Of a stretch of DNA of 64,000 bases, positions 58,881 through 64,000 are shown piece by piece. The DNA comes from Meloidogyne chitwoodi. Its lineage: Eukaryota; Nematoda; Chromadorea; Rhabditida; Meloidogynidae. The number at the start of each line of letters is the position of its first letter. Within the stretch, counting starts at the first letter, position 1. The position numbers were made by a program, and so were the translations under genes. The notes under the pieces are model-generated. The model was not told where the DNA came from and made no database searches. It saw only the letters and a list, made by a program, of their open reading frames with translations. The DNA is taken from NCBI GenBank assembly GCA_015183035.1, contig JACZZP010000009.1, forward strand, positions 62,001-126,000, read 5' to 3'.

Positions 58881-60038
58881 TATTGAGGAACATTATTATT
58901 CACTCATATACTTTCTTCGAGCATACGGAAATAACAAAATTAACAACATTTTTTTATTTTAAACAACTTTTAAGGTTTTAGGGTTTTTCTCTCTATATCT
59001 AAAAATAAAGTTAAAAACATATATTAATTAAAACTATTTTTTTACTAAATTTCCTTTTGTCGTTACTTAATCTTTTCCTTCTTATCTATTATTTAACACT
59101 AGCTTATTGACAATATATTTAATTATTGTGAATAATTAAGTACAAAATATGAGTTTTTTTACACTTTTATAGCCAAACAAAATAAGGGAAAATTGAAAAA
59201 AATTAATGTTTACCCACATTCCTTACAATTTATTTTATTGTTTTTGCGTAAATTTATTGAAGCAAGGGGCAATTTTTTTTAATTTTGTCTGGGTTTCCTT
59301 TTATGGATATCTCCATCTTCTAATGATATGTACTATGGAACAAAATTTTTGTTTTTTTTTGCTTGAAAAAGTTAAAGAAAAATAATTTTGCTTTAATTTA
59401 ACAAGTTTATTTGAAAAATTAAAGCAAATTTAAAACCGAGACTCAAATGTACAACGGAGACAAAAATTACTATTGAGACTCTAATTTGCTATTAAAACAG
59501 ACAACTCAAAATGAGATTTTCCACAGGTCTAGGTTTTAGAAACTTAAAATTAAAAAATGTTGAGACTAAAATTTAAAAAAAAATATTTTTAAAAATTGGA
59601 AATGGAACAAGGAATGTGTTAGACTTGTTATTGATATTACTAAAACAAAAGAATAAAAAAGGGAAATTAAAAATGTGCCAACAAATATTAAATATAAAGG
59701 CTTTGAAAATTGGCGAACAAGAAGGTAATTGAAAATTCATAAGCGTGTGAGAGTAAAAAAAGAAAAAAAGCTTTACCTCATATTTATCCTTTTTTTTTTT
59801 ATTTTAAAAAGTGAGCAAGTAGTTCATGTTGTTTTGTTCGAGAATTAGTAGATGAGAGTGATAAAAAAGGTTTAAATTATAGACAGACTCAATTTTTGAT
59901 CCTTTAATTATATGTATTTTTCCCAATTTATAAAAAAATTTTACCTTAAAATTTTTTTATAAATAAATAAAAATAAATTTTGACGGATGATATTACATAC
60001 TTTTTAACTAAATTTTCTAGACAGAAGAAAGATAAAAG

Positions 60039-60350
60039 TTTTATGGGGCAGTTTCGCCAAACCGTTGGGCCCCGAGAGTTGGACGAATCCAACTCCCGGA
60101 GCGCGGTTGGCCCGCCAAAAATAAAGAAAAAGGCTTTTCTTTTAAAAGTTTTATTCAACAAGTAAAATTAATAAATAAGAGGAACGGGAACACTTGGGGT
60201 GGGGATTAAATTATTATTAGATGTTTAAGTGGAGTTTTATGTAAATGTGTAAAAGTGTGAAAAAGTGAGTCTGTTATGGTTCCCGTTCCCTGATTTATAT
60301 ACCGCCAAAAATTAAGGCGTAACACGATATTAAATTATTAATGTATGACA
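60039..60350 (-). repeat. 3' LTR of the retrotransposon
   Basis: 312 bp. On the element's strand it starts TGTCATACATTAATAATTTA, has a TATATAAAT box (60293-60301) and an AATAAA signal downstream, in the U3-R-U5 order that confirms minus orientation. It matches the 5' LTR apart from an 8-bp indel. Confidence 0.85.
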
Positions 60351-60466
60351 TTCTTGCACCGGGGGGTCACAACAAATTAACTAAGGGGATTTATCAAATC
60401 TTTTTTTTTCTATTGTCTTATTCTTTTAAATCTTCAGAAAATTTAGATTTATCGTTTATACACACT

Positions 60467-61651
60467 TCAGTAGAGCCAGTAAATGCAACCCATCATTCTA
60501 GCTGCAGCTACGTCAAAACATTTTGCATTTTCTTTTTCTACCAAAGGACTCAGTTCATTCAATTTGATAATGGGCATAGTTTTATCAAAAATCTCTTGAG
60601 CATCAATGACTGGCAATAGAATGCAAATTAAAGCCAGGATGCATATATATGGAAAGAAGCTCGCATTGATCCGACCTCCTTTTCCTTGATCCGTTTCGCC
60701 TTCTTCCAATTGATCCTCTTCATTTCCATCCCATTGGTAATCTCCCTCTTCATCTCCCCATTCTTCTCTCCATTGATCATATACGTCTAAATCTTCCTCT
60801 TCTTGATCATTTTTCAATTCTTCTCTCCATTGATCATCCAAAAAATTCGAAGTTTGCCCATTGTATGGATCTGTCATTTCATATTCCTCATCTTGGGTTC
60901 CGTACTCATATTGGTCCTGATTTAACCGAATTTCATTTATCTCCGCCAGAGCTTCTTTCAGCTCGTTTTCCTTCATTTTCTTCAAAATATCCTCTTTTAA
61001 TGTGTATGTTAATTCCTCCACTTTTCGTGCTTGAGCGACCGCATCTTCTAGAGAACCCGGCTCTTTCATAAAAATCACTTTTTCTCTTATTTCTGGTAGA
61101 AGTCCTGATCGGAATTGTTGCCTGCATTGATCATCACGGAATTTCTTGGCCATTCTTTCTTGTTCAACATTCAAATTTATTTCTGTTTCGGCATTGAGTA
61201 AAATCCTTGAAAAATCGAGTTCCATCGAAGAATCAGGATATGCCCGCTCTACAAGATCCCTAAGGCCTTGTGCGAACTCTTCTACTGTCTCCCCTTCCTT
61301 CTGTCGTCTTTCAATCAATTTTTGCCTGGAAACTTCCTTCGTTGATGTTTTCCTTAATCTCTTTTCCAAGCCTTCCACCAGAGTTTTCCAAGATTTCTTC
61401 TCAACATCAGACATTTCCTCATAGATGGCCAAGGCCGAGCCTGTTAGATATAAAGGCAGGATTTGTGCACATCTTGAAGGTATCCATGCATGGCAGGTGG
61501 CAATTCGATTAAACTTCTTTAGGTACGTTGTAAAATCCTCAAAGCCGCTATAATAGTGTGGGAACGGCAATCCAGAATGGTTTACTTCCAATGTGGCTTC
61601 CGCTTTCTTAAACCGACTTTTGATTTCTTCCATTTCTTTCCTCAGTTCCAA
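60467..61651 (-). CDS. Gag protein with C-terminal envelope-like segment
   Basis: 394-residue frame. Residues from about 25 to 230 form a retrotransposon-gag domain of the Ty3/Gypsy type: HYYSGFEDFTTYLKKFNRIA, YLTGSALAIYEEM, WKTLVEGLEKRL and GETVEEFAQGLRDLVERAYP. No CCHC zinc knuckle follows. Next is a very acidic region with DDQWREEL/DQWREEWGDEEG repeats (about 270-325), then a hydrophobic signal-like stretch FFPYICILALICILLPVIDA (about 335-355) and a short Cys-containing end. The last 60 residues look like the start of a retroviral-type envelope protein (signal peptide plus lumenal residues), so I infer an in-frame deletion that removed pol and most of the envelope. They might instead be a Gag-anchoring membrane segment. 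Confidence 0.75.
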   Translation of the reverse strand: MELRKEMEEIKSRFKKAEATLEVNHSGLPFPHYYSGFEDFTTYLKKFNRIATCHAWIPSRCAQILPLYLTGSALAIYEEMSDVEKKSWKTLVEGLEKRLRKTSTKEVSRQKLIERRQKEGETVEEFAQGLRDLVERAYPDSSMELDFSRILLNAETEINLNVEQERMAKKFRDDQCRQQFRSGLLPEIREKVIFMKEPGSLEDAVAQARKVEELTYTLKEDILKKMKENELKEALAEINEIRLNQDQYEYGTQDEEYEMTDPYNGQTSNFLDDQWREELKNDQEEEDLDVYDQWREEWGDEEGDYQWDGNEEDQLEEGETDQGKGGRINASFFPYICILALICILLPVIDAQEIFDKTMPIIKLNELSPLVEKENAKCFDVAAARMMGCIYWLY

Positions 61652-62084
61652 GTGTTTCTACTTCTAGCCTGATTGTCGGAAGATAAAACTTCTTTTAGTG
61701 CCTATGCGCGCGTCTTTTCTTCAAATTTAATTTATTAATATATTTTAATATTTCCAAGAATTGCTCCTCGCCCTTCAATTTTATTTTTATTTATTTATCT
61801 TCTTTTTAGCTAGCTCTTTTGCCCTAATTTTGTAGGGATTAGATAAATACAGGCCTATATTTATCTAACGGCAAGGTTCCTGGAACTTTTTTTATTATTT
61901 ATTTTTTTTTTTTCTTCTTATTATTATGGCACCTCTTGATTAGTTCTAGCCTTCCAATTTAAAAAGCATGAAGTAGAAAATCCTGGCCTTCCAATGTCCG
62001 CCAAGTTTATTTGCAAAATGTGGCCACTTCTTCAATCTCCTCTTCAAGAATTTCACCACAGTTCCTTCTTTCGTCCTTCTTCAC

Positions 62085-62475
62085 ACGTGTCCTTCTTTAG
62101 TCCTTGTATGGTCCTTCTTTCCTCCTTGTATGGTCCTTCTTTCTTCCTTGTATTGTCCTTCTTTCTTCCTTGTATGGTCCTTCTTTCTTCCTTGTATGGT
62201 CCTTCTTTCTTCCTTGTATGTTCCTTCTTTCTTCCTTGTATGGTCCTTCTTTCTTCCTTGTATGGTCCTTCTTTCTTCCTTGTATGGTCCTTCTTTCTTC
62301 CTTGTATGTTCCTTCTTTCTTCCTTGTATGGTCCTTCCTTCTTCCTTGTATGGTCCTTCTTTCTTCCTTGTATGGTCCTTCCTTCTTCCTTGTATGGTCC
62401 TTCTTTCTTCCTTGTATGGTCCTTCCTTCTTCCTTGTATGGTCCTTCTTTCTTCCTTGTATGGTCCTTCTTCACT
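62085..62475. repeat. 22-bp minisatellite in retrotransposon leader, open in all three frames
   Basis: About seventeen copies of a unit read on the plus strand as CTTGTATGGTCCTTCTTTC plus three bases, with occasional T/C change. Because 22 is not divisible by three, every frame yields the same 22-residue cycle; on the element's sense strand it is Lys/Arg/Glu-rich (RTIQGRKKDHTRKKEGPY), without stops. Confidence 0.9.
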
Positions 62476-63129
62476 CGGGTTCCTTGTTTCGTCCTTCACT
62501 TGCTTCTTCTTCTTCTTCGTCTTTTTCTTCTTCTTCTCCTTTTGCTTCTTCTTCAATATTAAATAAATAGAGTTATTTAATATATTGGGCAAAATATATT
62601 TTTATCAAATAAGAATAATAATTATAATCATTATTAATGTAGTAGATAATAGATAAATATTAATAAATTAATATTTAAATATTAAAGAAAAATTTAATAT
62701 TATAAGATTCTTGAGTTGTTTAAATACGTTTGTGTTTGATTAAGTTGTAATAATTAGGCGTAAATTTTTCGGAGAAAATGAAAGGAAAAAATTGGGAGTG
62801 GTTGTGCAGAATTAGTTTAATAAATATTTATTTTAGGCGGAAAGAAAAATTTAGTTGTTGCAAAAATTTTTTGCGCGTATTAACTTTAATTATTTGATTG
62901 ATGAGAAACGGAAAATAAATAATATTTTAGAAGAAATTCTTTAATAAATTTAAAGTAGTTAAAACAAAAATTCCACTTTTTTTATTTATGGGGTTTTAAT
63001 ATTATTTAGGCTGGATAACAATATTTTTAGTGGAACGGAATTTAAATATAATTGAAGTGTAGTTATCGTATAGCGCTCCCAGGATAGATCCCAGCATATC
63101 ATTGAAGTTGTCCAGATCCGTCGATCTGG

Positions 63130-63148
63130 GATCCACCCAGGAGCGCCA
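63130..63148 (-). other. Primer-binding site of the retrotransposon
   Basis: Directly after the 5' LTR on the minus strand, reading TGGCGCTCCTGGGTGGATC. The leading TGG complements a tRNA CCA end; the rest fits the 3' end of a nematode tRNA-Asn-like acceptor arm (inferred from the general tRNA-Asn pattern). Confidence 0.65.
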
Positions 63149-63468
63149 TTTTATGGGGCAGTTTCGCCAAACCGTTGGGCCCCGAGAGTTGGACGAATCC
63201 AACTCCCGGAGCGCGGTTGGCCCGCCAAAAATAAAGAAAAAGGCTTTTCTTTTAAAAGTTTTATTCAACAAGTAAAATTAATAAATAAGAGGAACGGGAA
63301 CACTTGGGGTGGGGATTAAATTATTATTAGATGTTTAAGTGGAGTTTTATGTAAATGTGTAAAAGTGTGAAAAAGTGAGAAAGTGAGTCTGTTATGGTTC
63401 CCGTTCCCTGATTTATATACCGCCAAAAATTAAGGCGTAACACGATATTAAATTATTAATGTATGACA
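63149..63468 (-). repeat. 5' LTR of the retrotransposon
   Basis: 320 bp, with TATATAAAT (63411-63419) as the likely promoter and AATAAA (63260-63265) as the polyadenylation signal on the minus strand. The only difference seen from the 3' LTR is an extra GAAAGTGA-type 8-bp unit near 63378. Confidence 0.85.
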
Positions 63469-63739
63469 AAAAGTAAGAGTAATTTTAGAAGATTTACGGT
63501 ATCATAAATGTTAGATGTTTTCTTTAATGTTTCTCAAAACTTTTAAATCAAGCAAACTCCTAGATAATTCCTTGTCGGCTTTTTAAAGTTTTAACATTGT
63601 AAGAGAATCTTCATCATCTAAAAGTGAATTTTTAAATAAATACCTATTTTTAGTTGTTAATAATAAAATGGAAGGTAGAGAATCGGGATCTCACCAACTC
63701 AATTTCTAAAATTCTGAATTTTATATTATTATAAAATAC

Positions 63740-64000
63740 CATTTTGATGTGAAGGACCAGCATTCATTAATTGATTAGAATGACCAGTTTGATCACGTTG
63801 TTTGACAATTTCAGCAATTTTATTGTCAATTTCTTGTGCTAAATTAGAATCTATGGTTGCAGCATATATACGAACATTTATTAACTTATTTAAAACTTCT
63901 TGATAATTTTTACTCGTTTGTTCCAACATTGTTGTGATTTTTTGTAAAAAAAGAGAATTGTTGTTTTGATAATTATGTAAAAATATTTCATATTCAACCT
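63740..64000 (-). CDS. Exon of an unidentified gene, cut by the right window edge
   Basis: An open minus-strand frame enters at the window edge and ends at a donor (AATG/GTATTT) at 63740. It encodes about 86 residues with heptad-like hydrophobic spacing: VEYEIFLHNYQNN, KITTMLEQTSKNYQEVL, IDSNLAQEIDNKIAEI, then a polar GHSNQLMNAGPSHQNG end. This looks like coiled coil followed by a flexible tail. I do not recognise the family with confidence; a coiled-coil nucleoporin was considered but the match was too weak. An ATG at 63929 is present but the frame is open upstream, so it is probably internal. Confidence 0.55.

Larger units (their letters stand above)
56240..60038. other. Intergenic interval with foldback element and doubtful exons
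   Basis: About 3.8 kb upstream of KCNQ. Contains a foldback-family copy (56925-57190), a short plus-strand exon-like frame at 57661-57741 (MRRKYVEEDAIEEF..., donor GTGAGG) with no partner found, a minus-strand frame at 58451-58681, and a tRNA-like sequence (58807-58880). The remainder is AT-rich without signal. Confidence 0.5.
60039..63468 (-). mobile_element. LTR retrotransposon, pol-less, gag joined to envelope-like end
   Basis: A 3.4-kb element in minus orientation, flanked by a 5-bp duplication AAAAG (60034-60038 and 63469-63473). The two long terminal repeats differ by one 8-bp insertion. After the 5' LTR comes a primer-binding site (63130-63148) matching the expected 3' end of an asparagine-type tRNA. 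A leader of about 1.5 kb holds a 22-bp minisatellite, then a single gag-containing frame (61651-60467). Reverse transcriptase, RNase H and integrase are entirely absent, so it must rely on enzymes made elsewhere. The near-identical LTRs suggest a young insertion. Confidence 0.85.

Noticed and set aside
61994..62590. CRISPR-like regular array
   Set aside because: Repeats are contiguous with no unique spacers, and the context is eukaryotic; it is a minisatellite.
62053..62592. Five long overlapping frames on both strands in the retrotransposon leader
   Set aside because: They all read the same 22-bp repeat; no frame is favoured and none has independent support as a gene.

Overview
The window looks like nuclear DNA of a nematode. 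It is very AT-rich, introns are short with GT...AG borders and TTTTAG/TTTTAAG-type acceptors, and several genes belong to nematode-restricted or nematode-expanded families: a warthog (hedgehog-related) protein and a DB-module secreted protein. Several start codons follow a cis- or trans-splice-acceptor-like sequence. The base composition and heavy repeat load suggest a plant-parasitic tylenchid such as Meloidogyne, but that is an inference; no species marker is present. Single open frames are mostly exon fragments, so the gene models below were assembled by eye from splice sites and phase, and exon borders are provisional.

Layout. Positions 1-17,676 hold four minus-strand genes: an ERICH3-like acidic protein (cut by the left edge), a two-LIM-domain protein, a warthog protein without a Hog/Hint domain, and a DB-module protein. 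A gap of about 7 kb (3,180-10,231) and one of about 3 kb (17,677-20,713) hold no gene I can support. Positions 20,700-45,700 carry plus-strand genes: an unrecognised fragmentary gene (about 23.5-26.8 kb), a single-pass membrane protein of about 430 residues, a ZC2HC1-family zinc-finger protein (313 residues) and an EndoU endoribonuclease (545 residues). Positions 46,032-56,239 carry a KCNQ (KQT) potassium-channel gene on the minus strand. A compact LTR retrotransposon (60,039-63,468, minus) and one exon of an unidentified gene close the window.

The mobile and repetitive fraction is the most unusual part. It includes a Merlin-type element with perfect-looking ends and an 8-bp target duplication that still encodes a transposase-like zinc ribbon; a 2.3-kb TTA-flanked element with GC-rich ends and a nested mariner-like copy; a foldback family with the core CATTCGATAGAGAATTAAA at about seven loci; a dispersed GTTATAAGGACAC/TTATAACGGGA motif; a 1.7-kb satellite of 21-bp palindrome-cored monomers; and several other intronic minisatellites. 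The retrotransposon joins gag in frame to an envelope-like end and has no pol. Many tandem repeats share a 21-22 bp period and a palindromic core.

Functionally the genes are a mixed set: extracellular matrix or cuticle-type secreted proteins (warthog, DB), RNA processing (EndoU), neuronal or muscle excitability (KCNQ), cytoskeletal or ciliary proteins (LIM, ERICH3-like). I see no shared pathway. The DB, warthog and LIM genes lie head to tail with gaps of 655 and 394 bp, which could be compatible with a loose operon but does not prove one.
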